A DNA stretch of 64,000 bases from Glandiceps talaboti. Taxonomy: Eukaryota > Hemichordata > Enteropneusta > Spengelidae. Positions within the stretch are counted from its first letter, which is position 1, and every line of letters starts with the position of its first letter. Location of the stretch: NCBI RefSeq assembly GCF_964340395.1, contig NC_135569.1, forward strand, positions 3,956,540 through 4,020,539. Direction: 5' to 3'. Position numbers and translations under genes: made by a program. Positions 20,174 to 39,505 of this stretch are shown here, piece after piece. The notes under the pieces are model-generated. The model saw only the letters and a list, made by a program, of their open reading frames with translations, was not told the origin of the DNA and did not search any database.

Positions 20174-20902
20174 TAAAGGGGGAATGCCACTCCGGAAAAT
20201 AGCTATTTTGAAATTCATTCCACTGGTTGTGAAAAGTCATGCCATGATTTTACATCACATAAATTTCATTCAATTGCCAAGAAACATCAAATTAAAACTG
20301 TTTTATTCACCTCTGTTGTTCTAGCAGCAGTAAACTGTTGCCTCATGGGTCTTAGCATTAGATGAACAAGTATTCATGACTTTATCTGAAGGCAACAAGA
20401 AAAAATCAGGAATATACAGTCGCAGTGTACCGCTGCTAGAACAGAGATGAACAAGAGTATCAATTTGGTGTTACTTGACAAGTGAGGGAAATTTATGTGA
20501 TATCTCATTGTGGAATCTAGACTGTCAACAGACGTCTTGATTTTTTTTTGTAATTTATCTTCAATACTATTGTCATTGAAATTAATAAAATTAAACATAA
20601 CATGGTGTGTGGGACGTTCCATGAAGTCAAGTCGGATTATATTTTATGTGTTCGAATTCTCAGCGAGTAGCGCATGTTCTGTATGTGCATTGTACATGCT
20701 AACTATCACATTGTATGTTATAGGTTATGTATATGCACACAATTAGTATTTTAATAAAACATATTTTAGAAGGTTTTTTAAGAATACAACAAAATATAAT
20801 CTGCATCTGATTACAGACTAAGTGAAATCGTGAAATGACTCTCCAGAACCAAAACTTAGTTTATGTAAATACCTTTATTTACTGGAGTGGCATGCCCCTT
20901 TA
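20174..20902. mobile_element. inverted-repeat element, family D
   Basis: The left end carries GGGGGAATGCCACTCCGG and leads to ATGATTTTACATCACATAAA. The right end is the inverse (ACTGGAGTGGCATGCCCCTT). Related copies or ends lie at about 21697-21790, 34025-34262, 42950-43115, 62275-62370 and 63787-64000. The copies are diverged from each other, so the family is old. No ORF. Confidence 0.7.
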
Positions 20903-21473
20903 ATAAACTTGCAAACACATTATAGAACCACAGAATAAACGACATCATGATGCTTGCTATCAGATCTTTATTCTGTCTAATAATATTCCGAATATATATG
21001 AGGATAGTCTGTAAACTGCAGTACTAATGAGCTTACAATAGAAAATTGATTATTCTTGAAAAAAATATAATTATCATCACTAGATCTGATGAAACGATCA
21101 AGTACATTTACTGTAGTATTTGAAAAACGGTATTCAAACACAAACAAGGTGGGAAACTCAAAACGAGTATGATATGACGTCATTTTCCCATGATCCTTTG
21201 CAGTGAAATGGTGGATTTCAGTTCAGTTCAACATTCATACTTTTTTGAAAAATCTAGACTTGATGTATGTTCTTTTACATTGTATTTCCAAGTAGAAAAA
21301 ATATAGTTGTAGATTAAAAGTACCAAAACAAATCCTAACTTGTCTTTCTAAAACAAAAGATATGCGATTATTGTCTGAATATATATGATGTAAAATCTCT
21401 CAACTAAATCTTAGCATTTTGTAGTATAGCAAGAAGACTACTAACACCACGTAGATTTCTTTATCTATCGTGA

Positions 21474-24400
21474 CTATTTAATGGTTTCCTTAATCCAGGA
21501 GATGAAGTTGCCAACACGAGCATACACGCCGTATGAATCCTCGTCAGCACATTGATCAGGGCGCCCCCACGAGACCGATCCGTACACATAATAACGGAAC
21601 GTTTCTTCATCTTCAAACATCAAAGGTCCACCGCTGTCACCATGACAAGCGTCCCTTCCACCTGAAACAAAATTTAAAATCATGTAATTGTAGATGAAGT
21701 AAAAACCGTGTCATGACGACTATACAGAACCCAAAGTTCATGAAAATGCCTTTATTTCCTTTAAGGTATCTGGTTCCATCTATGTCTCCTTTAATACTTG
21801 CGTCCTAAACACTGAATTTACCCCTACCCCACCCCACCCAATCCCTACCGGTACCATGCACTCATTATATTTCTTAGTGTCAGTCAAATTTTCAAATCAT
21901 AAAATTTCATAAAACATTATATTAACATTACACCTACCACCCTGATATCCAGCACAGACCATGTTATCCGTCACCTCCCACTCTGACCTTCTGTAGACTG
22001 TTTGGCAAATTGAGTGATTCGCCAATGGAACAAAGGTTTCCTGGAGAATATCAGAGCCTCTGACATCCCTGTTGAACGTTGCTCCCCATCCAATGACAGT
22101 AGCCAAGTCGTCTTCAGGTGGAGGTCTTTCAATCTCCCACGTTTCCTCAGAACCATCCTCTTTAATCGTCATCGTAGGAGGTAGGCATACTGGGCGAACA
22201 TAGTCAGTAAAATCAATGGGAGAACTAAGACGAAGGAGTGCCAGGTCGGAATCAAAATTCGATAAATCATAATCGGGATGACGGACTATCTCGGCAACAG
22301 GTCTCTATGATGAGAGGGAAAAGAACAACAAAAATATCGTTATAAACAGTTTAATGTGTGTGGATGGGTGACACATGGGCTTATAATACATTTCGTTATG
22401 TTTCGTTTCATTTCGCTGATTATGTATACCATGACAAATTATCACACATGACAGTATAATAACACTGTACAACATAACATAACATAACATAACATAACAT
22501 AACATAACATAACATAACATAACATAACATAACACAATGTAACTGTACCATTATAACAAAACATAAGACGCACATGACTCACATATACAACACATTCACA
22601 TTCATTCAGTATATGTTACATTTGGTTGTATTTGGGGACTCGAGATATAAACAAGTAAGTTATTGCTTTGTACCTTTTGAACGTGCTGATCTTCCAATGC
22701 TCGTCTATGGACCCCAAGACTGACATTAAAATGTGTCAACGGCAACAACATTCCTCTCAGTCTGGCATCATCTTGCTCTGTTACACAATGTGCAGCAGTG
22801 AGGACCCATTCTTCGTTCAAGAGTGAACCACCACAAATAGCTCTATTTGATAAGATAGTGATTAATGTCACCCATGGCCAGGAACCTTTTACAGCGTTCT
22901 GTCCACCAAGGATACGGAGGCGTGACTTGGGATTCTGTAGGAACGATGTCTCTCCACATACTACAGAAGGAAATTAAAGCATATAATTAGGTGGGTATGT
23001 AAACGACAGGACCCCAGTTTAAAAACAAAAGTCAGAACTCTGATTCTCGAGGAGCCTTCGATGATCACAGGGGAGGGGTTGGGGGGTTAAGGGAGGGGTC
23101 ATAATTTACTTGGACACATTGTGCTATCTAACGTTGCATTATTTTTTTATTTTAGCCTCCTATCGATGTCACTTGTTCCAAATACCATTACTGTAATATC
23201 CCACTGCTGCCACCATTGTGCTATAATATGAGAACAAATCAGTCAAATCACTGCTGACCACCATGCAGGGAATCAAATGTGAATTGTGATGTGACAAGAG
23301 GTGTGGGTGTCATATGGATGAATAGGCACCAATGTGGTAAGTTATTGGGGTGTGATGTGGTGGAGTGGGTGTCATATGGATGAACGGGCACCAATGTGGT
23401 AAGTTATTGGGGTATGATGTGGTGGAGTGGGTGTCATATGGATGAACGGGCACCAATGTGGTAAGTTATTGGGGTGTGATGTGGTGGAGTGGGTGCCATA
23501 TGGATGAACAGGCACCAATGTGGTAAGTTATTGGGGGTGATGTGGTGGAGTGGGTGTCATATGGATGAATAGGCACCAATGTGGTAAGTTATTGGGGTGT
23601 GATGTGGTGGAGTGGGTGCCATATGGATAAACGGGCAACAATGTGGTAAGTTATTGGGGTGTGATGTGGTGGAGTGGAGATGTTGACCTAGGTCCAGACA
23701 ATGTCGGTAGTACACCCATTTTACGTTCTGGCCTTCAGCTCTGCCAATTCTGAGGCGCTAGGCTAGGCCATGTCATCGGAACCACATGTGCACAATTATT
23801 TTTCCCCACCTAATTAGTATACACATTGATGATAAACAAAGTGTATAGGAACAATGATCAAATGGAAGGTACTAGTCACTTTACATCTGGTAAATTTACT
23901 TATTTGGAACTGTGTATCCTGGTTTTATCCTTCCGTTAACATGGTTAACAAATCAGTAAAATTCCACTGTCATTTGCAGAATATGGTAATCAAGAACTAC
24001 AATGGCTACATTACAGAAAATAGTAGTAGTACTCACTTGGTTTACAGTAGGGAGTCACACCTGACCATAGAGCGTCACTCCCACACTCTCGAAAACTAGA
24101 ACCATCCAGTTCATAAAAGTCATCACATCCATAGACCACAACATTGGTATAAGTGAAATTGTTATCACTATAAGATCTAACATAACCGTTTGTGATGTTG
24201 TCAGGATGACCACAGTTCACAACTAATGATAGAGAGGAAGGGAAGAGGGGGTCAGACACATAGTGTAACACATGGAAATTAAGACTACATATTCGGTCTT
24301 CAAATACCTACTACCTTGGCTGTGAGACTACAGCACTAATTTGGTGATAACTTTTCGTTAAAATATCATTCCCAATATTTTTTGTTATTCTCTTGATTTA

Positions 24401-27400
24401 TCCACTGAACTTCGAATTATTCCGAATTATACCAAATTTTAGAAATGTAAAGAAGGAAATGAATACGCACAACAAATAGTGACAGAGATATTCATGTTCA
24501 TTGTTTGAATAAAATTAAAACTTTCTTTTAAAGGCCAGGTCGGGTAAGGATTGAAATATTAATAATAAAAACAAATGTCTGGTAATGTTGTATTAAAGGT
24601 TTGTCCTGAACACGCGAGTGTTGATAATCTTATGTAATTCAACATAGGATTGCCTTGTCGTATTGTGTTGTATTGTGCTGTGTTGTGCTGTGCTGTGTTG
24701 TGTTGTGTTGTGTTGTGCTGTGTTGTGTTGTGTTGTGTTGTGTTGTGTTGTGTTGTTGTGTTGTGTTGTGTTGCGCTGTGTTGTGTTGAGTTGTGTTGTG
24801 TTGTGTTGTGTTGTGTTGTGTTGTGCTGTACTGTGCTACATGTGCTGTGTTGTGAAGTGTCTTGCGATTTGTGTTATGTAGTTAATACATTAATTCTCTA
24901 TTAATGACATATGACTTACTTTGACAGTGTGGTTGTACTCCAGTCCATGTGCCATTTTCAGTACACATCCGGGTTTCAGAACCGACCAGATAGTAACCAC
25001 GGTTACATATGAACTGTACATACTCTTTAAAGACAAAATTACTGCCGGACATCTCAGAATGGAGCGGCGCCGTCAACGTTGGACAAGGTTGCGCTGGTAA
25101 ACAGAAAAGATTTGCTGATAAACGCTAAGACGAAAAGCATGAACGCCGTGCACGATAAATTGCTTAATGAAAATTAATGTCCCCAGGACAGTTGCAACTA
25201 GTGGCAGTTTATTAGCACAGTGTTACGCGGCCAACGGTAGTACGGACAAATAAACCAAGAACCTAGCATCTTACCTGTTACACTGTACCTGGCCTTAAAA
25301 CCCCTTAAATCGCCCGAATCATCAGAATGGAATATTATTTTCATCACATGACTGGGAGATGTTATGGTAGCTGGTAAGTTGTCAACGCCATTCTCTCCAC
25401 AAAATGGACCTAGTATCTCATTACCGGACAATATCTGAACATTAAAAAAAAATGAATGAAATATATACACGTGTGGAATGTTATAAAAAATCTATTTTTA
25501 AAGAAATAACAATAATTCAAGAATTTCAATACGACAGGTCATATTCAGAAGTTCGTCTAGACTGTAAGATACGTCGGGTTATTCAGCCCTATCATACTAA
25601 ACTTTGTCAAGAGTCATACAAGCCAGGTTGAAGGCATTCAAAAAAAAATATGGGCCTTATACATGGTCGATCTGTGTCAAGACAACACAACACAATGTCT
25701 ACGTCATGGGATCAGTGGCGCTTAAAACCTTCCAAATTCTCAATATTTTTGCCGATTTTTCATAAATTATGCTTGAGGAGGAATAATTTTACTGTGTATT
25801 TCCAAATATTTCTCTAAACTCAGACTGAAAATACTCGTGACCCAAGAGTTATGTAACAACTCGTATATCGACTCGTAGTGACAAGACCCCTTAGGTCACT
25901 CGCATTTACTTTTGCTGAAGGAACAAACAAATAAAATATGGAAAATTTAATATAATTATCGACTGAACATTATCTAAATAATACCTTCACATAATCATAC
26001 GGACACGGTTCATCGGGATGAATTTCAACATCAAAGTCTTCAAATTCCAAATTGATGACGTAGCCCTTTTCAACATCGATGGTCCAATCACATTCGGAAT
26101 TCTTCGGATACAGCTTCGGATAATCTGGTGTCTGAATAACTCCCGAGATCCCAGTCAACTTGTTGTTAGCACATTCCACTGAAATATGACGGTTTTTAAA
26201 AAAGAAATTAGTTACATATATAGTATATATGTTTATCACATAAGCACGTGCATATCTTCTACTGTGTGACGTCAAACAGGGCAGATCAAAAACGCATATC
26301 ATCCCTGTTCTACCAAACTTTTTTCTCGGTTCGAGTGTTCCTGCTATGCTACGATCACGTTGTCGTAATAATTATGTACTTTCAAACCGTAAATGCACAC
26401 ATTACTTTACATACATCATTGGGTGGCATGAGTCCGATACGCAGAGGTACTTTTATTTTTATTGAACAGATTTTATTCTATCTAAAAATCATGTAGATTA
26501 TCGATAATAATTCGTATGTAGGCTCGCAGCCGGTTTGATTTTCCATCGAGCTCAAAGCTCCGAACGCGAACGTAATCCTGAGCTAATATACACTAGTAAT
26601 TAAAATGTCGGAACAAAAATCGCATTCAGACAAGTTTACTTACGTTTTACAGCTAAATTTGATATAACATGTACATCGCTAGGGTCGCTAGGTCATAACC
26701 AATCATTTTGGTCGAGCAACCACGGCACACGTACAGTGTATACGTACCTGCACGTATGGTTGACCTCGCAACAGGTCACGCGATTACGTAATTTGCATAG
26801 CCATCGGACGCCATTTTTGATACGCGATGAAGAATAAAGTGCGATGAAAAGATGTAGTATTCGTAAAATTCAATTCAATGGAGGAAATATGTGGAAAAAC
26901 TTAATTATGTGATAAATATATAATCCCATGAAATCAATGTTAGTTTTATGTCATACTGTGCCTCGTATGATTCCGCGGACTACAAATTCTCGCCTACCGA
27001 CTCGAATTTGTATTAGTCCGCGGAATCACATATACAATAGAAAGACTGAAATGGCAGCCGAAATATGTCGTCAGATCAAGAAAGGGAAGAACTACGTAAA
27101 TGCATTCATAATAAAATATTTAAATTTGATGGTGTTGTCTGAAACAATTAGTTTTGGCCAATTATCATTACGGTATTTGAGTGTCCTAGATAATGAGAGA
27201 CATTACATGTAATCGATGGCTAGTAACATGTCAAGTATGAGGGCCTGAAAGATCTTTCATTATTGTGTATGATACAGCCGTGTGTTTAACAGCGCCAACA
27301 ACGTCCAATCTTTCAGTCTACATGCACACAGGCACATACAATCGATTCTCTGGGAGTGGTATATTTTATTACACCACAGTTTAACAAAAAAACTAACAGG

Positions 27401-29308
27401 GTCATGTTTTAGAGAAAGGCGATGCTCGTTTGTGGGGGTCACTTTTTTTTGAAAACAGTATCGGGTCACCTTAATAGATTTCTCCCGCCTGTAATTACTG
27501 AAGGCTCCCTTACATAACACGTAATTATAACTTGCCTGTGCATATCTTCTGGTCCGTGTCCAGTATGAATTCTGGTCGACATGAACAGTAAAAGTCACCA
27601 GGGACATTATGACAGAAGTGTTCACATCCACCATTCTCATTGCTACATTCGTCAATATCTGTTAATGACAAGTACAAAACATCAATTTAGTGAAAGGGGA
27701 ACAATATGCGAGGCTGCATGCAATTCATCCATACATTGTATCAAGTGTATATCATGGTATCGAGCGCCCTCTCTATAGCGGAGTTTAAAATTTGGCAGAT
27801 CTGGCTTGATCTACTGCGGTCAGTCTGGAAATTCTCACTAAAGACTTATTTTCGCTGGAAATCAAAAATGTGAAAATAGGTAGTGACTAAAATTCTCCAC
27901 TGTACATATACAATGCAAAATGATTATTAATTCGTAAAATTAGTGCTTAAAAACAAGCCGAAGTCTGTAAAATCGCAAAATGTTCTAGTGTCAAAAGGTC
28001 TAAGTTAGCCTGCTAAACGATAGGATCTATGGCAGGCTAGACACTGGAGCGATGTATTATGGGAAATGAAAATTGATAGGATGTAGCTTTGTGTGAATAT
28101 CATTGTTCCAAGAGATGTAAAACTCCTAAAATTGTTTAACATAATCTTACCTTCTGCGTAGTAATGTGCCTTAAAACCGATGTAATTCTCAGGGTTTGAG
28201 TAGTCTGAACGAAATACCACTCTCATACGGTTGCTAGGAGACCAAACAATAAGGTCTGCAAGTGGTTTTGGTAAGTCTACGTCCTTTCTCCCACAGAGTC
28301 TTGTGATTTCTTCACTATTTGCAGTTACCTAATCAACCAAATTATGCAAAAGTGTTGAAGGATCTCAGTATTTTATAGTACTAGAACTGAACAAAATTTT
28401 TGCTGGTTGCGCAGTAAATGGTCTCAGTGAACTACAGTAATTAAGGTATTGTTGGTCTACGGAGGATGCATGCCCCGACCAAAATTTAGGTTCAACTGGG
28501 GCTGGAGAAATTACCCAACCATGATATAAAACATATGTAATTCGAAATCTCTCTAGCTCTAGGTGATAACAGAATGATTCAAATTAACGTTCACCCTTCA
28601 ATGGTGCATTGTATCACAGTGATTATAGGAAATGTGCCATTATGCTTGCTATAGTTTTAAGTCCAGTCTCCATGTACGGCACGCCCTCAACGGTTGCTAA
28701 ATAATTGCTACAAACGGCGAATGTAGCCAGCGATGGTCATCTGTAACCGTTGAGGTCGTACTATACTAGGATATTAGCGCAAATGTTGTAAATGCATGGT
28801 CAAAACAAATAGTTTAGCGAAAGTAGGCAAGCTGTGATAGCGTCTAATGCCACGCGTATAGATGTATTGCTCAAAATGTAATTAAACATGCTCGTCCACA
28901 TTGAGCAATGAATATAGATGAGATCATACATCAAATTGCTCACATTAATCTCCAATTATGACATAGATGTTATTTATGACTGTGGGGTTAATGGCATGGA
29001 CCTTCTCCGGGTTGAAAATATCAAATTCTGCAATGAACCTTTCCCAACTGACCTGCACTGAATCATATTCGCAGTTTTCTGTCACCTCCAGATCGAATTC
29101 GGAGAAATAGAGACCAATGCGATATCCAGATGGTACTTCAATATTCCAGACCTTTTCCTGGTTGTCATCATATCCTTGGGGGTAATTGGGTGATTCAAAA
29201 TATCCACCAAGACCTGACAAAGTGACGTCAGCGTTAACTGTACACGTCACACACAGGAAATGCATTAGTACGCAGAGAGCTGGAATGGTGCCCTGCAGTT
29301 TGTTGAAC
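21474..29308 (-). CDS. MASP: MASP-like complement serine protease (gene 2)
   Basis: Ten exons in phase: 29053-29308 (end of signal peptide, CUB1), 28151-28328 (CUB1), 27536-27658 (EGF, DIDECSNENGGC), 25985-26178 and 25275-25434 (CUB2), 24920-25093 (CCP1), 24037-24222 (CCP2), 22674-22960, 21938-22304 and 21474-21661 (trypsin domain). From the in-frame ATG at 29265 this gives 689 residues, the usual MASP size. The residues before CUB1 (LQGTIPALCVLMHFLCVTCT) look like a signal peptide that begins upstream of that ATG, so a short first exon joining at about 29308 is likely and was not found. Activation site RLRILGG; triad TAAHC, DSDLALL, GDSGGP; Asp six before the serine. The serine codon is AGC and the histidine-loop cysteines are present. 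The EGF exon ends at a GC donor. The EGF module is the calcium-binding type expected to pair with CUB1 in dimer formation. The gene lies tail to tail with gene 1. Confidence 0.93.
22467..22534. repeat. (AACAT)n microsatellite
   Basis: About 13 units of AACAT lie in the intron that splits the protease domain of gene 2. Confidence 0.95.
23299..23676. repeat. 62-bp minisatellite, six copies
   Basis: The unit contains GGTAAGTTATTGGGG and GTCATATGGATGAA and repeats every 62 bases. It lies in the intron between the CCP2 exon and the protease domain of gene 2. Copies differ by a few substitutions. Each unit carries a GGTAAGT motif on the plus strand, opposite to the gene. Confidence 0.93.
24655..24840. 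repeat. (TGTTG)n microsatellite
   Basis: Five-base units of TGTTG with TGCTG variants lie between the two CCP exons of gene 2. The CCVVLCC frames on the plus strand are an effect of the repeat. Confidence 0.95.
25795..25925. repeat. dispersed repeat, family E
   Basis: It carries GAAAATACTCGTGACCCAAG and an inverted partner, CCCCTTAGGTCACTCGCATT. Relatives lie at 40725-40860, 43915-44165 and 54240-54385, where CTGAATGA or TGAAAATA flank the same TGACCTAAGGG core. It is a short inverted-repeat, non-coding family. Confidence 0.6.
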
Positions 29309-30604
29309 CTGTTCGGAAATAATGTATGTTGAGGGGAGACACACCATACGTTCTTCCACCTCCCCTTTCTAGCTACATAATCATGCAGAACTCAGTTGGA
29401 TCAATTATCGATTCTAACTCTTCTTACTAAATTTGCCAAAATTGAGGAGGGGATCTGGCATCATTGCAATTGCTGAACTTCATTTTCGCACTTCTAACCA
29501 AATTTAGACAGTTCTGGGTTTGATGTGTTCACTACGTTTTTAAATAGCATCGATTGTAGTGATGTAACCGCTACAATTTTCATCATGGTGACGTCATATT
29601 AACGTGTTGACGTCACACTTGTGAACCACAGACAAGTAAGACTTACTTGTCTGTGTGTGCACGTACGTTGGAGGGGGGGGGGGGGCTTTTGGCCTAAACG
29701 AACAAAGTTCATTTTATTGAGCTTGTGTGACATTGTGCGATAGTCCCTTAGTAGAAGACATTATTGGTTATTTCTATCGTGACCTTTGAACTTTTGATAT
29801 GAAACAGTATACCACATTGATACTTCCCTTTCACTAGCATGACATTTTACGAGTACTTCACAACAGGGGACAACATTTCCGAGAATTGTTTTTCTTTGCC
29901 TCTGTAGATTATCTGGCTATACTAACAAGTTCCATAATAATCTATATGTGAAAATAATTGTTTTTATTATGTATATGTCGACACCCACAATATAATTTGT
30001 ATGTAGATATATACGGACCCAGATCTGGACTGTAGCCCCTGAGGGGGCCCAAATCTGGACTGTAGCCCCTGAGGGGGAACGCCACTGTGGGAAGGGGGGG
30101 GGGCATTTTTGTTAACTTTGAGTTCTGATAATCGTTTAATAATTCTACGTCGCTTACACGCGATTAGGGAGAAACTCCGTGGTTGTTTCATTTGAAAGTA
30201 ACATTACGAGTTGTTCGCCGAAAATATGTATGTTAAGCTATGGTTGAATTTCGAAATTCCGGTTCCAACTAAGATGTATTGCGTGAGACGACTGTCACTT
30301 ATATTGTTAACGTTAGGCTTGTTAGTTGAACTCAGACCACTAAAATCTTTTTAGTGGTCTGAGATTTGAAATAACATTTTCATTGTGAAATGATGGAAAG
30401 ACAAGTTAAACTCTTTAATTATGAGTGATTTTTTTAGAACAAAGACACCATGCCATTACAAGGATTTTAATGATGAAGATAGGGTACGGTCAGGTGACAA
30501 CCACTCCCCTGATCATGAATACGGAGTGCAAACCCCCTGTGCGAATACATGGCGAGATGTACGATGCGTCTTAAGCTTGGAACAGACAATTATAATGTCA
30601 ACAG

Positions 30605-30672
30605 CCCCCCCCCCACACACACACACACAACACACACACACACACACACGCACGCACGCACGCACGCACGCA

Positions 30673-30710
<38 letters not shown>

Positions 30711-30725
30711 ACATGCATGCACACA
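30605..30725. repeat. (CA)n / (CGCA)n microsatellite
   Basis: CA units interrupted by a CGCA block. Confidence 0.96.
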
Positions 30726-31501
30726 TACTTCACTGTGTCCGAATACTGAGTCAAGTTATCACGTTACAATGTAAATTATCTACAGCTGTCTTATAAAAAA
30801 CTCTATCCAAGCAACTCATAGCAACTTTATATATTGACAACTATTGTTAAATACAGAGCACATCCCATTAGACGTCACATGACTTCTTATAACACGTAGA
30901 CGTTAGTGCTTTACTGAGAAATATATGACGTTAGTTAGTCAGTAACCAAACAGTTCATACATGTGCTCTGGTGTTTTGATAACGCGGAATTACAGGTTAT
31001 TAGTAGAGAGAAAATATTCAAGCAAGTCATCACGAAAACAACACGGCCATTATTGGAGAAAATAGAGTCGATGGTATGGCTCAGGGTAGCTATTGCTACT
31101 GGATAACGTATTAATTATGAATGTAAAAGTTTTTCAACGTTAAACCTCACCTCCACACGCCGCTCCTCATTTTGGATCCCTTTACGTCGTTTAGTAAATA
31201 TGTAGTGTAGTGTTGCCCGCCAAAAAATAGAAAACTGAGAATCGGTCAACCCTGTGTCCCCTCGTCAGCGAACAGCAAAAACTGTTGCAATCGAGATGAT
31301 CAGTGAACTTTGACAGTGAAACATTATACTTCGTTCTCACTTCTATTTTCCCAACATAGCGGAAGTTCTATTTTAATAGTAACTGAAAGCGGAATTCGAA
31401 GAGAGTTTGTGGTCAAGAATTGTGATAAGTTTTAGCTTCCTTGCGTTCTCCTTCTGAAATTTCCTACGTTGTTATCTTTCGTAAGGAAGGTTAGGGATGA
31501 A

Positions 31502-31512
31502 AGGTGTGTGTG

Positions 31513-31583
<71 letters not shown>

Positions 31584-31606
31584 AGTGTGTGTGTGTGTGT
31601 GTGTGT
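31502..31606. repeat. (GT)n microsatellite
   Basis: About 50 GT units with two interruptions. It is followed by a short segment (AAACAAACGGCTGCCTCAAT) that could be the body of a dispersed repeat. Confidence 0.96.
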
Positions 31607-32065
31607 ACGTCTGTATGTTTGTATCATCATTTTTCTAAACAAACGGCTGCCTCAATGCAAACAAAATTTGGTGCACAAATTCTTTCTGGTAATAGCTAGA
31701 ACTGATTAGGTTTTGGTAAACACTTCATGAATATTAATGAGTTATATACATAATTGTAATTTTCGGTAATTAGGCTGTATCTTAAGAATGCACATTTTAT
31801 TATAGTAAGACCGAAATATTATTTGTTCGGTATTACTATAACATCTGACCTAAATTTGCCAAAATTAAGCTTTGAAGTAGAGGGTCAACATGATATCAAT
31901 ATTAACCAATTCTAGAATCCAAAATGGCCACCGAGTTGAGAAAAGATTGTCGAATTCCTTCTTTACAACAAGGTGACCAAAATTTCTTGCCATATTTCAA
32001 AAAGTGTTAAAGACAAACTTACAAAGTTTTAAGAGATTTAATAAGAACTTTGATTTTTCAGAGAA

Positions 32066-32315
32066 ATAGGGAACTTGCAATCCAGACTGAGCATGCTCAG
32101 ACGCAAAGGATTATGGGATTATCTGTGGTTATCTTAATATCTAATCTGGAGCTACCAATAAAAAACGCTCCAACAAATTGTCAGGGTAACTATGAATTGA
32201 TCATTCGCAGTTGCAAACAATGTAACAGTATTGTTTAAAATACCAATTCATTAGTATTTATTATCACATTCCCCATGATGCAACATTCAACATGGCGGGT
32301 TTGCAAGTTTCCTAT
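32066..32315. mobile_element. 250-bp MITE, family A, copy 2
   Basis: Same terminal inverted repeats as at 3241-3490, in the opposite orientation, with one mismatch in the right terminus. It lies 210 bases beyond the stop codon of the sulfotransferase gene and could form part of its 3' untranslated region. Confidence 0.85.
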
Positions 32316-32525
32316 TGATACATGAGGTGTAATTAAAAGGTCACCCATTAACCGGTCAAAGGTCAACCATCTGATTATGTTATTGTCTCAGTTTAAACCA
32401 AAACTTCTTTGACTTCCCGGCATCCGAGAGGCTGCAGTGGCGTCTGGGTAAGCGAGACTACGTTTGCTGGTCGAAGTTCAACCATTCACAAAAGGTCAAA
32501 TATTTACCGGTCAAAGGTCAACTAT

Positions 32526-37709
<5,184 letters not shown>

Positions 37710-38209
37710 CGTATAGCAAAGTGAATGAGTTGAACACGTTCGTACACTTCACGGGTTTCGGGTTTAAACGTCTGCGTGGCACATGAGTCAGCAACTATGA
37801 ATGTTTGAGGATGAACGTCCTACAAGTACATATTACGTCATTGCAGTTTATCCGTTAAAAAGTCAACATGATTGCAGACATTGATTAGATATATTAAACA
37901 CGATACACAAGTCTTCCACCCATACAGTCACTTGTGAACTAATATTCCATTCCAGGATGGTGAAATTCTAGTCTAGGATGATCATAATACAAAATAATAA
38001 CGTTACGATATTCAAAAAATGCCGTTACTGGTGACTATTTCCGATAATCTTTACTGCACAACATTCCCTAGAAAACATGATATTATACAAAAATACAGAA
38101 ATAAATATAATCTCATATGGGGTTATACTTCCATGGATATAATATATATTCACTAAAAATTCGGGGAAAAAAATATTTTTATTTGTCCATACTTGTGGTT
38201 ATTTCGGAA

Positions 38210-38480
38210 CTGATCCAGATCGAAGCCTACTGTGGATGGTGATTTAAATACAGATTACAGCAATTCGAATCAGATCGTGATCAGGCCTGGTGTGGACAGG
38301 CGTACCGGCTCGAGGGTTGCCGTACTCGAGTGAATTAGTTTGATAATAAGTAATCCGAATCGAAGCTGGTATATGTGTGGACAGGTACGCAAATGTAATT
38401 CAAATCGAATCCATCTTTCATTTATTTGTTTAGTGTAGAAGGAAAGTGGATTCGATGCGGATTGAAGTGATCTGGATCAG
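38210..38480. mobile_element. GATC-rich inverted-repeat element
   Basis: It is bounded by CTGATCCAGATC and its inverse (GATCTGGATCAG). GTGGACAGG-type words recur inside (38290, 38372). No ORF. It may be a single-copy MITE in this window. Confidence 0.45.
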
Positions 38481-39297
38481 TTTAATTCAGTTTGGATCCG
38501 GATCAGATATGGACAGCAGAGCTTTATGTTTGCGCATCTACTTTGGCCATGGAGACCAGTCGGCTGTCTAGTCTGGTGGAGGTGTACATTTGTAAATCGT
38601 AATGATACCGTATAGGAACTAGACTACTATTATACGTAGGCCGATTCTCCATGCGCCCCCATCGGTAAGATAAAACTATTTTTTTAGTTTGTTGTGGTAT
38701 TTATTTATTTATTTATTTATTTATTTATTTTTTTTTTGGGGGGGGTGGGTGTTTATAAAACTAATCACCTTACCCCTGAGTTTTTTGTTTGTTGTGGTAG
38801 TTTTTGTTGTTGTTTTTTTGTTGTTGTTGTTGGTTTTTTTTTGGGGGGGGGGTGTTTGTTGTTGTTGTTTTGTTTCTATTTCAATAATACTCAAAAACAA
38901 ATGGGTGGATTGGTCTGAAATTCGATGGCAGTGTTTCTAGGGATGTCAAGATGAAGAACTATTGAACACCATGGCACCCAAACAACAATTTGATATCCAA
39001 TATTGCATATCATAACCCTAAAATTTCATTAAATGATTAAACCTATAGTACGTCATGTTCATCTTTTCTATAATATATTTATTGCAATATTCTGCTTAAA
39101 TAAAAAAGTTTTAAAAAATCACATATCATTAACTTAAAATGAGCAGAAATGTAATTTCAAAAACTGCACAATTTACATTCAATTTTATCCCTTCAATTCA
39201 TTTATAAAGATAATTCATACTTGTTAATCAAAATTGTATCATTACACATACTTACACTGAAACATACATATGTGAACTGACTTACACGCACTCACAT

Positions 39298-39505
39298 ATG
39301 CACATACATACATACATACATACATACATACATACATACATACACACATACATACATAAATACACACACATGCACTCACACACGCATGCATACACACACA
39401 TGCATGCATGCATGCATGCATGCATACATACATACATACATACATACATACATACATACACATACATAGAAACACACAAACACACACACACATCTGCACA
39501 CACAC
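39298..39505. repeat. (CATA)n / (CATG)n / (CA)n microsatellite
   Basis: A mixed 4-base array including a CATG run at about 39400-39424. Confidence 0.96.

Larger units (their letters stand above)
16309..21473. other. intergenic: syndecan-like to MASP-like gene 2
   Basis: It holds the GTAT microsatellite, a truncated foldback element (18441-18745), a repeat ending in CA/CAGA runs (19555-20150) and a large inverted-repeat element (20174-20902). Short open frames (18287-18493, 18840-19115) overlap repeats or lack any domain. No gene is supported. Confidence 0.6.
29309..32525. other. intergenic: MASP-like gene 2 to sulfotransferase
   Basis: It should contain the promoter and first exon of gene 2, but neither could be recognised. 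It also holds (CA)n at 30605-30720, (GT)n at 31502-31605, a GGCCATTTTGGATT repeat fragment and a family A MITE. A duplicated 20-base segment with CCTGAGGGGG lies at about 30015-30080. Confidence 0.55.
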
